Positions 13,884 through 21,790 of a stretch of 24,200 nucleotides of DNA are shown here, in pieces. Origin of the DNA: JAFKKF01 sp038323025 (lineage in GTDB: Bacteria; Pseudomonadota; Alphaproteobacteria; Rhizobiales; Kaistiaceae); the NCBI GenBank assembly GCA_038323025.1, contig JBBQGL010000048.1, forward strand, positions 1 to 24,200, read 5' to 3'. How positions within the stretch are numbered: the first letter of the stretch is position 1; the number at the start of each line of letters is the position of its first letter. Under the pieces are notes generated by a model, which was not told where the DNA came from, made no database searches, and worked only from the letters and a program-made list of their open reading frames with translations. A program made the translations under genes and the position numbers.

Positions 13884-14930
13884 CTACTGCGCCGGTGCCG
13901 GGGCCGCGGGGCCTGAAAGCGTCGGCGACGGTCCCGGGATTGTCGGGGTGGGCGTGTCAGGCGCCGGGCTCACGGGCGGAGGTGGCGGCACCACGTCCGC
14001 GCTCGGCGGGATGGACGCGCGCGGCGTGCTCGTCAGGGGCTCGCCGGAAGACCCGGCCAATTTCCCAGTGTAGTCGTTGAAATAACGGAAGAATTCGGAG
14101 TCGGGCGCGATCACCAGGCGGCTGTTGGTGCCCTTCAGCCCGGTCTGGTAGGCGAGCATCGATCGATAGAACGCGAAGAAATCGGGATCGGCGCCGTAGG
14201 CCTTGGCGAAGATCTCGTTGCGCTTGGCCTCACCATCGCCCCGCAGGCGCTCGGAATCGCCGTTCGCCTTGGCGACGATGACTGTCACGTCACGATCGGC
14301 CTCGGCGCGGATCGTGCGCGACGCCTGCTCGCCTTGCGCCCTGATCTCGGTCGCCTGGCGTTGCCGCTCGGTCTGCATGCGCTGGTAGATCGCCTGACTG
14401 TTGGCGGCGGGCAAATCGGCGCGGCGAATCTTCACGTCGACGACCTTGATCCCGAGGCCCGCGGCCTCCTGGTCGACCTGCACATTGATCTTGGTCATGA
14501 GCTCGGCGCGCTTGTCGCGCACCACGTCGATAAAGGCCGCATCGCCGAGAACCCGGCGCACCGCTGAGTTGAGCACCACCGCCAGCCGCGATTCGGCAAC
14601 CTGCACCGTGCCCACCGACTGGAAGAAACGCAGCGGATCGACGATTTCGTATCGGCCGAAGGCATCCACAACCAGGCGCTTCTGGTCGGACGCGATGATT
14701 TCCAGCGAAGGCGAGTCGAGATTGAGTATCCGCTTGTCGAGATAGACGACGTTGTCGATGAGCGGGAGCTTGTAGTTCAGCCCGGGCTGCGTGATCACGC
14801 GCACCGGGTTGCCGAAGCGCAATACGAGGGCCTGTTCCGTCGGGTCGACGGTGAACACGCTGAGGTAGAGCACAAAGCCGATAAGGGCGATGACGACCAG
14901 GCCAACGCCGCCGAAGATGCCGCGACGCAT
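13884..14930 (-). CDS. hflC: HflC, FtsH-protease modulator (SPFH/band 7)
   Basis: HflC forms with HflK a membrane-anchored periplasmic complex that encloses and regulates FtsH. The product has 348 residues. An N-terminal membrane anchor (about 7-27) is followed by VDPTEQALVLRFGNPVRVITQPGLNYKLPLID (29-60), the SPFH opening. The helical region contains ERQRQATEIRAQGEQASRTIRAEADRDVTVIVAKANGDSERLRGDGEAKRNEI, and FFAFYRSMLAYQTGL precedes the tail. A Pro/Ser/Thr-rich tail of about 45 residues (PPPPPVSPAPDTPTP) is longer than in enterobacteria and probably disordered. Its ATG overlaps the hflK stop by one base (TAATG). Confidence 0.97.
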   Translation of the reverse strand: MRRGIFGGVGLVVIALIGFVLYLSVFTVDPTEQALVLRFGNPVRVITQPGLNYKLPLIDNVVYLDKRILNLDSPSLEIIASDQKRLVVDAFGRYEIVDPLRFFQSVGTVQVAESRLAVVLNSAVRRVLGDAAFIDVVRDKRAELMTKINVQVDQEAAGLGIKVVDVKIRRADLPAANSQAIYQRMQTERQRQATEIRAQGEQASRTIRAEADRDVTVIVAKANGDSERLRGDGEAKRNEIFAKAYGADPDFFAFYRSMLAYQTGLKGTNSRLVIAPDSEFFRYFNDYTGKLAGSSGEPLTSTPRASIPPSADVVPPPPPVSPAPDTPTPTIPGPSPTLSGPAAPAPAQ

Positions 14931-16093
14931 TAGCCGCCTCCCGAAGAAAGCGACTGACCGGTCACCGCACCGGAGGCCGGCGGGTTCACAAAGGAGCCCA
15001 CGCCCCCGCGCCGCAATTGATCGAGGGGCAGGTACGGGACCACACCCTTCCCGGCCACCGCCGGATCAAGGATCACCTTGTCCATGTCGCCGAGCACTTG
15101 CTCCATCGTCTCAAGGTACATGCGGCGGCGGGTCAGGTCGGGCGCGAGCTTGTATGTCTCGTAGACCTTGGAGAAGCGGTCCGCCTGTCCCTGGGCTTCT
15201 GCAATCAGCCGGTCGCGATAGGCGCTCGCCGCATTGGTGATCTGGGAGGCCTGGCCGCGCGCCTCCGGGATGACCTTGTTGGCGTAGCTTTGCGCCTCGT
15301 TCTGGACGCGTACCTGGTCGGCCTGGGCCGCCTGCACGTCGCGGAACGAAGCCACGACCTCATCCGGCGGGTCCACGCGCAGCAGCTGGACCTGGGTCAC
15401 CTGAATGCCCGCCTTGTAGGTGTCGAGCGTCTTCTGGATGAGATCCTGCACCGCGCGCTCGGTGAGCGCCTTGCCCTGCGTCAGCAGCGGCTGGATGTCG
15501 GAGCGGCCGACAACCTCGCGCATGGCGCTCTCGGCCACGGCCTTCACCGTGCCGTCGGGGTCTTCCATGTTGAAGAGGTATTTGGACGCGTCATTGATCA
15601 GCCAGAATACCGAGAAGTCGATATTGACGATGTTCTCGTCGCCGGTGAGCATCAGGCTCTCTTCCGGGATATTGCGGCCGCTATTGTTGCTCGAGGACTC
15701 ATCGCCGGCCGTGCCGACGTTGACGCGATTAACGCGGGTCACCTTCGGCGTGTAGACGACCTCGATCGGGTAAGGCAGCCGGAAGTTGAGCCCCGGCTTG
15801 GCTTGGTGATCGAACTTGCCGAAGCGGAGGACCACCCCGACTTCGTCCGGCTGAACCCGGAACGTGAAGAAATTGTAGACGATCAGGGCCACCGCAACGA
15901 CGAGGATCGCGATCAGGGTGACCGGGCTGATGTTGCGCCCGCCGCCCGGAAGAACGCGTTTCAGCCGTTCCTGGCTGCGCCGGAGGAGCTCCTCGAGGTC
16001 CATGGGTCCTCCGGAGCCGGGGTTGCGCGGAGGCTGGCCCCAAGGACCGCCGTTGCCACCTTTTCCGCCACCCGGTGGATTATTCCAGGGCAT
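14930..16093 (-). CDS. hflK: HflK, FtsH-protease modulator (SPFH/band 7)
   Basis: The product has 387 residues, partner of HflC. A Gly/Pro/Asn-rich cytoplasmic head (1-30) and a short helix (LEELLRRSQERLKRVLPGG) precede one membrane segment (about 57-76). The SPFH domain opens with VQPDEVGVVLRFGKFDHQAKPGLNFRLPYPIE. GDENIVNIDFSVFWLI and the helical QAAQADQVRVQNEAQSYANKVIPEARGQA region are typical, ending in PYLPLDQL. The ATG at 16093 is preferred because AAGGGAG lies 5 bases upstream and MPWNNPPGG is a usual HflK opening; a longer frame reaches 16129. A strong promoter lies about 50-75 bases upstream, so hflK heads hflK-hflC and perhaps degP. Confidence 0.96.
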   Translation of the reverse strand: MPWNNPPGGGKGGNGGPWGQPPRNPGSGGPMDLEELLRRSQERLKRVLPGGGRNISPVTLIAILVVAVALIVYNFFTFRVQPDEVGVVLRFGKFDHQAKPGLNFRLPYPIEVVYTPKVTRVNRVNVGTAGDESSSNNSGRNIPEESLMLTGDENIVNIDFSVFWLINDASKYLFNMEDPDGTVKAVAESAMREVVGRSDIQPLLTQGKALTERAVQDLIQKTLDTYKAGIQVTQVQLLRVDPPDEVVASFRDVQAAQADQVRVQNEAQSYANKVIPEARGQASQITNAASAYRDRLIAEAQGQADRFSKVYETYKLAPDLTRRRMYLETMEQVLGDMDKVILDPAVAGKGVVPYLPLDQLRRGGVGSFVNPPASGAVTGQSLSSGGG

Positions 16094-16140
16094 CGTGCTC
16101 CCTTCTTGCGGCGCCGCTCGGGTCGCCACGACAGGCGCGG

Positions 16141-16169
16141 GTTATAGGCGACTTGCTCTTGCCTTTCAA
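16141..16169 (-). promoter_or_regulatory. near-consensus promoter of hflKC
   Basis: On the minus strand TTGAAA (16169-16164) and TATAAC (16146-16141) are exactly 17 bases apart, one base from consensus in each box. RNA would start near 16134, giving a 5' leader of about 41 bases. It is the best housekeeping promoter in the window and uncouples hflKC from folA. Confidence 0.75.
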
Positions 16170-16170
16170 C

Positions 16171-16190
16171 GCGGCCCGGCGCGGCCCGGC
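16171..16190. repeat. tandem 10-bp duplication
   Basis: The decamer GCGGCCCGGC occurs twice in direct succession immediately upstream of the hflK -35 box. Two copies only; it may be a slippage product with no function. Confidence 0.7.
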
Positions 16191-16220
16191 GGGCTGAAGT
16201 GGTGGCCAGGCCTCGCGATG

Positions 16221-16748
16221 TCAACCGCCCGCCGGCCCGATGCGCTCGTAGACGACAAAGATCGTCGCCTGACTGTCGCGCGGTCCGGCGGGCGTCCGCA
16301 CCGCGGATGTCGCGCGCCAGACAGCCGCGTCGATGGCCGGAAAGGTCGCATCGCCTTCCGGCCGCCCTTCGACATGGGTGATGTAGAGGCGATCGGCCAT
16401 GGGCAGGGCGGCGGCGTATATTTCGCCCCCGCCGATGACCATGATCTCCTCGTCTCCGCTGGCCTTCGCGATATCCTCTGCCGCCGCAATTGCGGCCGCC
16501 AGGCTCGGCGCCACCACAACCCCTTCGGGCGAGAACTCCGCACGCCGCGATATCACGAAATTCGCCCTGCCGGCGAGCGGCTTGCCTATCGCCTCGAAGG
16601 TCTTCCGGCCCATGACGACCGGCTTACCCATGGTCAGGGCCTTGAAGCGTTTCATGTCGCTCGACAGCCGCCACGGCATGCCACCGTCCTGGCCGATCAC
16701 CCCGTTCTCGGCGACGGCGGCAATGAGCGACAGAGTGACCGGGGCCAA
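16221..16748 (-). CDS. folA: dihydrofolate reductase
   Basis: FolA reduces dihydrofolate to tetrahydrofolate with NADPH, regenerating the folate that ThyA oxidises. The product has 175 residues. TLSLIAAVAENGVIGQDGGMPWRLSSDMKRFKALT (5-39) contains the catalytic acid Asp31 (Asp27 in E. coli). VVMGRKTFEAIGKPLAGR (44-61) and IMVIGGGEIYAAAL (near 102-115) are the NADPH-binding motifs. The start is a TTG at 16748, since no ATG or GTG lies between it and the conserved N-terminus at the right distance. The ribosome site is poor, and the TTG lies 4 bases after the stop of the MFS gene, suggesting translation by coupling. An 8-bp hairpin just upstream may modulate it. Confidence 0.95.
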   Translation of the reverse strand: MAPVTLSLIAAVAENGVIGQDGGMPWRLSSDMKRFKALTMGKPVVMGRKTFEAIGKPLAGRANFVISRRAEFSPEGVVVAPSLAAAIAAAEDIAKASGDEEIMVIGGGEIYAAALPMADRLYITHVEGRPEGDATFPAIDAAVWRATSAVRTPAGPRDSQATIFVVYERIGPAGG

Positions 16749-16752
16749 TGCT

Positions 16753-17931
16753 TCAGGCCGGCTGGAGCGCGCGCCGCTCCAGGGCTTGCGCCACCAGGAA
16801 GCAGCCGAGAACGAGGAGGACGAGCACCGGCAGCATCAGGTGAGCGGCACGCAGCCCGACCTCGTCGGCGAGCGTGCCGAGCAGCGCCGGCATGGTCAGC
16901 ACCGCGATGCCGACCGCCAGCATGGTTCGCGCGCTGGCCAGGTCACCCAGTTCGCCGGCGGCTCCCACGGCCAGACCCAGCAGCAGCGGATAGAAGAGAG
17001 CCACGCCGAGGCCCAGAACGAACAGGCCCGGCACTACCAGAAAGGTCGAGCCGAGGGTCCAGTAGAGAACAAAGCCGGCAAGCGCCACGATGATCGCGGC
17101 GACGAAGAGCTGATGCGTGGAATAGTGCCTCACCAGCGCGCTGCCTGCGGTCCTGCCGACCAGCATCGCCAGCGCAAAGGCGGCCGCGAACGTTGCAGCC
17201 CAGGGCTTCGAAAGCCCGCCCACCTGTTCGAGGAAGGATGGCGCCCAAAGCAAAACGCAGAACTCGACCGCGCAGCCAAGCCCGAGCGCGGCCCAATAGG
17301 CCCAATAGGCGGGAGGCAAGACGCCGCCTTTCCGCCCCGCGACGCGCCGCGCTTCCGGAACGGGAGTGCGGGAATAGTAGAGGGCGATTGCGCCTCCGAG
17401 CACCATGCCGAAGATCACGGCACTCCGCCAGCCGAGGCCCAGCGAAAGGAAGAGACCCATGGAGAGCGGGGCGAGAATGGCGAAGGCGTAGCAAACCGCG
17501 TTGGCCTCGGCATAGGCCGCATCCCGGTTCTTCCCATGGATGTCGGCAAGCAGGGCGAACACCGTCGCCGGCACGAGTGCTCCGACCGCGCCGATCAGCC
17601 CGCAACTGGCGATCGTCACCCAGGCGACGCTGCCTTGCGAAAGAACGATCCCGCCGAGCACGACGGCAGCCGAGCCGACGCTGAGCGCCGCCCTTCTGCC
17701 GATCCGGCGGATGGCCAGATCACCGAAGAGGCCGACGATGATCATTCCGGCTGCCACTGCGCTGGAATGAAGGCTGACCACCCGATAACTCAGGTCGAGG
17801 TCCGCCCTGAGGAACGGCAGGATGTTTCCCTGGATGTTCAGGGCGAAGGTAAAGAAGCCGAGAACGAGGTACGCGTACCAGGTCACCGGCCCGCGGACGA
17901 TCTTTCCCGGCACCGGGACGACTGCGATCAT
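16753..17931 (-). CDS. MFS transporter, substrate unknown
   Basis: The 392-residue product is highly hydrophobic, with about 12 membrane segments. The conserved MFS loop 2-3 motif is visible as GDLAIRRIGRRAALS (69-83). GWRSAVIFG marks the end of the first half, and a central hydrophilic loop (SRTPVPEARRVAGRKGG) separates the halves. No substrate motif is recognised. The ATG at 17931 has GGGAAGG about 9 bases upstream. It follows the DUF4424 gene by 36 bases and is followed by folA after 4 bases, so it sits inside the thyA-folA cluster. A folate- or nucleoside-related substrate would be speculation from position. Confidence 0.9.
   Translation of the reverse strand: MIAVVPVPGKIVRGPVTWYAYLVLGFFTFALNIQGNILPFLRADLDLSYRVVSLHSSAVAAGMIIVGLFGDLAIRRIGRRAALSVGSAAVVLGGIVLSQGSVAWVTIASCGLIGAVGALVPATVFALLADIHGKNRDAAYAEANAVCYAFAILAPLSMGLFLSLGLGWRSAVIFGMVLGGAIALYYSRTPVPEARRVAGRKGGVLPPAYWAYWAALGLGCAVEFCVLLWAPSFLEQVGGLSKPWAATFAAAFALAMLVGRTAGSALVRHYSTHQLFVAAIIVALAGFVLYWTLGSTFLVVPGLFVLGLGVALFYPLLLGLAVGAAGELGDLASARTMLAVGIAVLTMPALLGTLADEVGLRAAHLMLPVLVLLVLGCFLVAQALERRALQPA
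16762..16782 (-). promoter_or_regulatory. 8-bp hairpin upstream of the folA start
   Basis: CTGGAGCG and CGCTCCAG form a perfect 8-bp stem with a 5-base loop, ending 13 bases before the folA TTG and lying inside the last codons of the MFS gene. With a weak ribosome site and a TTG start, it could limit folA translation unless ribosomes arrive from the MFS gene. No T-run follows, so it is not an intrinsic terminator. Confidence 0.4.
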
Positions 17932-17967
17932 CGATTCAGCCTTCCCAGCCGATGCTCCGGCGGCGCC

Positions 17968-18963
17968 TTACTGCGGCAGGGGCGATAAAATCAGGATGGC
18001 CAGGTCCTGGTCAGGTTCGAAGTCGACCTTGGTCATTTCAAAGGTGGTCGGCCCGGTCTTTTTGACATCCTCCCCGCAGAACGACACGACGTTCTTGGGC
18101 GATCCCTTGTCGATGGTGACGTGGAAATTGTGGATCGAGGCCTCCCAGTTGCTTCCCGTCTTCAGCACAAAATCGATGCGGTTCTCGGTCAGCGTGTCGC
18201 CGCCATCGGGCGTGTGGCTCTTGTCGACCGCGGCGAGGAAATTCGAGTCGATACAGTACTTGTTGACGTAGTCCTTGAACCACTGCTCCTTGCGCGATTC
18301 CGGCGAGCCGAAGGAGATGCCCGCAGTCGACCCGACGCTCGGCGAATAGTCATGCTCGATGGTGACCGTCTTTCCGGCCGGGAACGACTGCTCCCAGTAA
18401 AAGTCGGTGGAGAGCGTCCACAGGGGCGTCAAGTGGTCTTCCATCCCCTTGCCGATATCGTACTGGTCGATGCTGGCGAGCCCGAGCTTGACGAGGTTAT
18501 CCCACTTGTCGCGGGGCAGCGCGTCGAGCGCCTGCCCGGTGGCCTGGAGCTGCGGCGCCAGAGGAACGTTCAGCGACTTCAGAAGTGCCGTCTGATCGAC
18601 CCCGAGCGCCGAGGCGCGCTGCTGGACTTGAGTCGTCACCGGCTTGCCATCGACCAGGGTCTTGAAGCCGACGAAATTGACCGGATCGTCGGTCGGCACA
18701 GCGACATTGAGGTCCGGATCGCCCTTGATATCCGGCAGCGGGAAGGCGACCAGCGTCGTTACATCGTGGTCGGAAGTGTTGACGAATTCGTACTTCGCCT
18801 TGATCGCGGTCATCGAGACATAAAGATCTTCCGACTGCATCGTGATGTCGTTGGTCTGCACGAAGGCGAGCCCGCCGGTGGCGAGTTCCGCCGTGGAGTC
18901 GTCGGCGAGGGCAGGAACGGCGGCAAATGCAGCGACGACGCAAGCTAGGGGCAGCATCCGCAT
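17968..18963 (-). CDS. DUF4424 family exported protein
   Basis: The 331-residue product begins with a clear signal peptide, MRMLPLACVVAAFAAVPALA-DD, so it is periplasmic or secreted. STAELATGGLAFVQTNDITMQSEDLYVS and KYEFVNTSDHDVTTLVAFPLPDI (about 23-90) are the DUF4424 hallmark. A central helical region and a C-terminal block with FYWEQSFPAGKTVTIEHDYSPSVG and YCIDSNF follow. Function is unknown. An in-frame ATG at 19083 overlaps the GNAT stop codon (TGATG). The ATG at 18963 is chosen because the signal peptide starts there and AGAAGG lies 7 bases upstream. It is probably co-transcribed with thyA, the GNAT gene, the MFS gene and folA. Confidence 0.9.
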   Translation of the reverse strand: MRMLPLACVVAAFAAVPALADDSTAELATGGLAFVQTNDITMQSEDLYVSMTAIKAKYEFVNTSDHDVTTLVAFPLPDIKGDPDLNVAVPTDDPVNFVGFKTLVDGKPVTTQVQQRASALGVDQTALLKSLNVPLAPQLQATGQALDALPRDKWDNLVKLGLASIDQYDIGKGMEDHLTPLWTLSTDFYWEQSFPAGKTVTIEHDYSPSVGSTAGISFGSPESRKEQWFKDYVNKYCIDSNFLAAVDKSHTPDGGDTLTENRIDFVLKTGSNWEASIHNFHVTIDKGSPKNVVSFCGEDVKKTGPTTFEMTKVDFEPDQDLAILILSPLPQ

Positions 18964-19082
18964 GGTCTGACCTTCTGGTTCGATGTTGCCGGCCGGCCGG
19001 CGACGACCTTCTGTAGCAAATCCCGACGACGGCTTCGAGACGCCTCGACCGAACCGGAGAAGAGCTGGCAGGCGCATCAGCA

Positions 19083-19565
19083 TCAGGTCTCATTACCGAG
19101 CGCGAGCAGCGCAGGACCATCGACGCGGCACCGCACCCATTCGGTGAGCAGGCGGGCGCCTTGCGCGCGGTAAAACGCGATCGAGGGCTCGTTCCAGTCG
19201 AGAACCGACCACTCAAGGCGGCCGAGGCCCTCCTTCGTGCACCGGCGCGCGAGGCGGCGGAGCAATTCCTTGCCGGCCCCCTGCCCGCGGAACTCGGGTT
19301 TGACGAAAAGATCCTCGAGATAGATGCCGTGGCGGCCCTGAAAGGTCGAGAAGGTGTAATACCAGAGGGCAAATCCGGCCACCTCGCCGTTGCTTTCGGC
19401 GATGTCGCAGAAAACCCGCGCCGGCGAGGCAAACAGCGAGGCGGCAAGTCCTTCCGGCGTCGCCTCCGCCTCATGCTCGAGGCGCTCGTACACGGCGAGA
19501 TCGCGAACCAGCCCGGCGATCAGTTCCTGATCGCCCGGCCGCGCAGGCCGAATACGTATCGTCAC
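19083..19565 (-). CDS. GNAT-family N-acetyltransferase
   Basis: The 160-residue product has the GNAT fold. IRIRPARPGDQELIAGLVRDLAVYE (3-27) is the first strand-helix. FALWYYTFSTFQGRHGIYLEDLFVKPEFRGQGAGKELLRRLA carries the acetyl-CoA loop R-G-Q-G-A-G (about 95-100). WSVLDWNEPSIAFYRAQGARLLTEWVRCRVDG closes the domain. It resembles diamine acetyltransferase-like (SSAT-type) GNATs, though the substrate is not proven. The GTG start at 19565 overlaps the thyA stop as GTGA (4 bases), a coupled arrangement. A longer frame reaching 20111 is antisense-like read-through over thyA and is not used. Confidence 0.92.
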   Translation of the reverse strand: MTIRIRPARPGDQELIAGLVRDLAVYERLEHEAEATPEGLAASLFASPARVFCDIAESNGEVAGFALWYYTFSTFQGRHGIYLEDLFVKPEFRGQGAGKELLRRLARRCTKEGLGRLEWSVLDWNEPSIAFYRAQGARLLTEWVRCRVDGPALLALGNET

Positions 19566-20356
19566 ACCGCGACCTTGGCCTTGATTGCGGGGTGCGGGTC
19601 GTAGCCTTCCAGCGCGAAGTCCTCGTAAACGAAATCGAACAGCGAATGGACGTCCGGATTGATGCGCATGGTCGGCAGCGCGCGCGGCTCCCGCGATAGC
19701 TGCAAGCGGGCCTGATCGAGGTGGTTCAGGTAGAGATGGGCGTCGCCGATCGAGTGAATGAACTCGCCCGGCTTCAGTCCGGTGACTTGCGCCACCATCA
19801 TGGTGAGGAGCGCGTAGGACGCGATGTTGAAGGGCAGTCCGAGGAAAATGTCGGCCGAGCGCTGGTAGAGCTGACAGCTCAGCCTGCCCTCGGCCACGTA
19901 GAACTGAAACAGGCAATGGCAGGGCGGCAACGCCTGCTGTTCGATTTCCGCCGGGTTCCAAGCCGAAACGATGAGGCGGCGCGAGTCGGGGTTCACCCGA
20001 ATCTGCTCGACCACCTGGCGGATCTGGTCGATCGACCCGCCGTCCCCCGTCGGCCAAGAGCGCCACTGCGCGCCATAAACCGGCCCGAGATCGCCCTTCT
20101 CGTCGGCCCACGCGTCCCAGATCGTGACGTCGTGCGCCTTGAGGTAGCCGATATTGGTGTCGCCGGAGAGGAACCAGATCAGCTCATGGATGATCGACTT
20201 CAGGTGGACCTTCTTGGTGGTCACCAGCGGGAAGCCTTCGGCGAGATCGAAGCGCAACTGATGGCCAAACAAGGAAACCGTCCCCGTCCCTGTCCGGTCG
20301 CGCTTTTGCACGCCACGCTCCAGCACGCGGCTCATCAGGTCAAGGTATTGGCGCAT
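19562..20356 (-). CDS. thyA: thymidylate synthase
   Basis: ThyA methylates dUMP to dTMP using methylene-tetrahydrofolate and releases dihydrofolate. The product has 264 residues, the same as the E. coli enzyme. MRQYLDLMSRVL opens it; RTGTGTVSLFG (21-31) carries the phosphate-binding Arg. The nucleophile Cys146 is in LPPCHCLFQFY. RSADIFLGLPFNIASYALL and the C-terminal DPHPAIKAKVAV complete the family signature. The ATG at 20356 matches the family start; a GTG 8 codons upstream does not. It heads a tight minus-strand series ending in folA, which fits a shared role in folate-dependent dTMP supply. Confidence 0.97.
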   Translation of the reverse strand: MRQYLDLMSRVLERGVQKRDRTGTGTVSLFGHQLRFDLAEGFPLVTTKKVHLKSIIHELIWFLSGDTNIGYLKAHDVTIWDAWADEKGDLGPVYGAQWRSWPTGDGGSIDQIRQVVEQIRVNPDSRRLIVSAWNPAEIEQQALPPCHCLFQFYVAEGRLSCQLYQRSADIFLGLPFNIASYALLTMMVAQVTGLKPGEFIHSIGDAHLYLNHLDQARLQLSREPRALPTMRINPDVHSLFDFVYEDFALEGYDPHPAIKAKVAV

Positions 20357-20422
20357 TCCCGAATCTCTTGGCTGTCCCACTCAATCTAGGCGGGGACAGG
20401 CGCAAGGGAAATCCCGCCCGCC

Positions 20423-21631
20423 CTATTCGGCCGGCATGGCTACTGCATCGTCCCGGCGGGACAATGTCAGGCGTGCGACCGAGAAGGCGCCGACGGCGCA
20501 GGCCGCAATTGCGATCACCATCGGCAGGGGCGTGCCGTTGAAGAAGATGCTGACCAGCACGATCACGATTGCGCCGGTTACCAGCTGAAGCGTCCCGCCG
20601 AGGGCCGCGGCGGTCCCGGCTATGCGGCCATGCTCCTCCATCGCCAACACCATGCTGGACGGGATGACCAGCCCGAGCGCTCCGAAGCCGACGAAGAGCA
20701 TCGCCATCAGGACCGGCAGGCTGTCGACCCCGGCAATGGTGATGGCGAGGAGCGTCAGGGCTATGACGGCGTAGAAGGAGATCGCCGTCCGGATAAGCCG
20801 GGCGACACCGAACCGGCGGCCGAGATAGCTCGTCGCCTGCGCCATGCCGATAAAGGCGACCGCGTTCACCGAGAAGGCGAAACCGTAGACGAACGGCGAA
20901 AGGCCGAAGTGGTCGATATAGACGAAGGAGGACGAGGCGAGGAAAGCGAAGAAGCTCGCCATGCCGAGGCCGCCGATCAGGGTCACGCCGGCGAAATGGC
21001 GATCGCCGAGCAACTGCCCGTATCCGGCCATCACTTCGCGGAAGCTGCTCCTGATGCGCTGCTCGACAGGGCGCGTCTCCGGGAGGAAGAAGGCAACCAG
21101 GAGTATCGCGAGGAGGCCGATCACCGCCACCGTGTCGAAGATCGCCCGCCAGCCGAGGAACGAGATCAGGGTGCTTCCGGCCAGCGGCGCCAGAATCGGC
21201 GACACGCTGAAAACCAGCATGATCGTCGACATCAGCCGTGTTGCCTCATGGCCCGTGTGCAGGTCGCGCACGATAGCGCGTGGAATCGTCATGCCCGCGC
21301 ACGCGCCAACCCCCTGAAGGAAGCGGAAGGCGATCAGCCAGCCGACCGTAGGCGCCAGACTGCAGCCGATGGCGCCCAGAACATAGAGAGCCAGGCCAAA
21401 ATATAGCGGGTTCTTGCGGCCAAAGATGTCCGACGCCGGGCCGTAGACGATCTGGAACACGGCGACCGCGGCGAAGAATGACATGAGGCTCATCTGCGTC
21501 GCCCCGGTCGAGGCGTTCAGATCGGCCGAAATCGCAGGCAGAGCCGGCAAATACATGTCGATCGCAAACGGCCCTACCGCGGAAAGCAGGCCTAGAATGA
21601 CCGCGTTGCGCGCGAAGCTGTTGGTGTTCAT
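20423..21631 (-). CDS. Bcr/CflA-type MFS multidrug efflux pump
   Basis: The 402-residue product has about 12 membrane segments. GPFAIDMYLPALPAISADL (20-38) is the distinctive Bcr/CflA first-loop signature. GPASDIFGRKNPLYFGL is motif A, and FRFLQGVGACAGMTIPRAIVRDL is motif B/C of drug:H+ antiporters. Family members export bicyclomycin, chloramphenicol, sulfonamides or metabolites such as cysteine; the natural substrate here is unknown. The ATG at 21631 has a weak ribosome site. It is 159 bases after the luciferase-like gene and 66 bases before thyA. No regulator gene is adjacent. Confidence 0.93.
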   Translation of the reverse strand: MNTNSFARNAVILGLLSAVGPFAIDMYLPALPAISADLNASTGATQMSLMSFFAAVAVFQIVYGPASDIFGRKNPLYFGLALYVLGAIGCSLAPTVGWLIAFRFLQGVGACAGMTIPRAIVRDLHTGHEATRLMSTIMLVFSVSPILAPLAGSTLISFLGWRAIFDTVAVIGLLAILLVAFFLPETRPVEQRIRSSFREVMAGYGQLLGDRHFAGVTLIGGLGMASFFAFLASSSFVYIDHFGLSPFVYGFAFSVNAVAFIGMAQATSYLGRRFGVARLIRTAISFYAVIALTLLAITIAGVDSLPVLMAMLFVGFGALGLVIPSSMVLAMEEHGRIAGTAAALGGTLQLVTGAIVIVLVSIFFNGTPLPMVIAIAACAVGAFSVARLTLSRRDDAVAMPAE

Positions 21632-21790
21632 CGCCGGAATCCGTCAAAGCCTGATGAGGTTGAGGCGGGCTGCTCCTGGCGCCTGCGCCGCCTAGCCAAT
21701 CGATATAGACCCGCCTGTGTGCACCGCACCAACAAACAGCGGGACACGGCCTTGCGCCGAACGCATATGTCTTTCCGCGCAGGTGTTGCC
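21632..21790. other. gap between the luciferase-like and Bcr/CflA genes
   Basis: This 159-base gap holds no convincing ORF. A TCTATAT stretch on the minus strand near 21700 could be part of a promoter for the efflux gene, but the matching -35 is spaced at about 20 bases. No clear terminator or operator is seen. Confidence 0.4.

Noticed and set aside
15017..16147. Plus-strand open frame of 376 codons opposite hflK
   Set aside because: It is antisense to a clear HflK, with no ribosome site and no recognisable domain.
16399..17988. Plus-strand open frame of 529 codons opposite folA and the MFS gene
   Set aside because: It crosses two well-supported minus-strand genes, and its product is low-complexity, highly charged and matches no family; it reflects codon bias.
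19566..20111. In-frame upstream extension of the GNAT gene across thyA
   Set aside because: The extension is an out-of-frame reading of thyA; the GNAT domain starts right after the GTG that overlaps the thyA stop.
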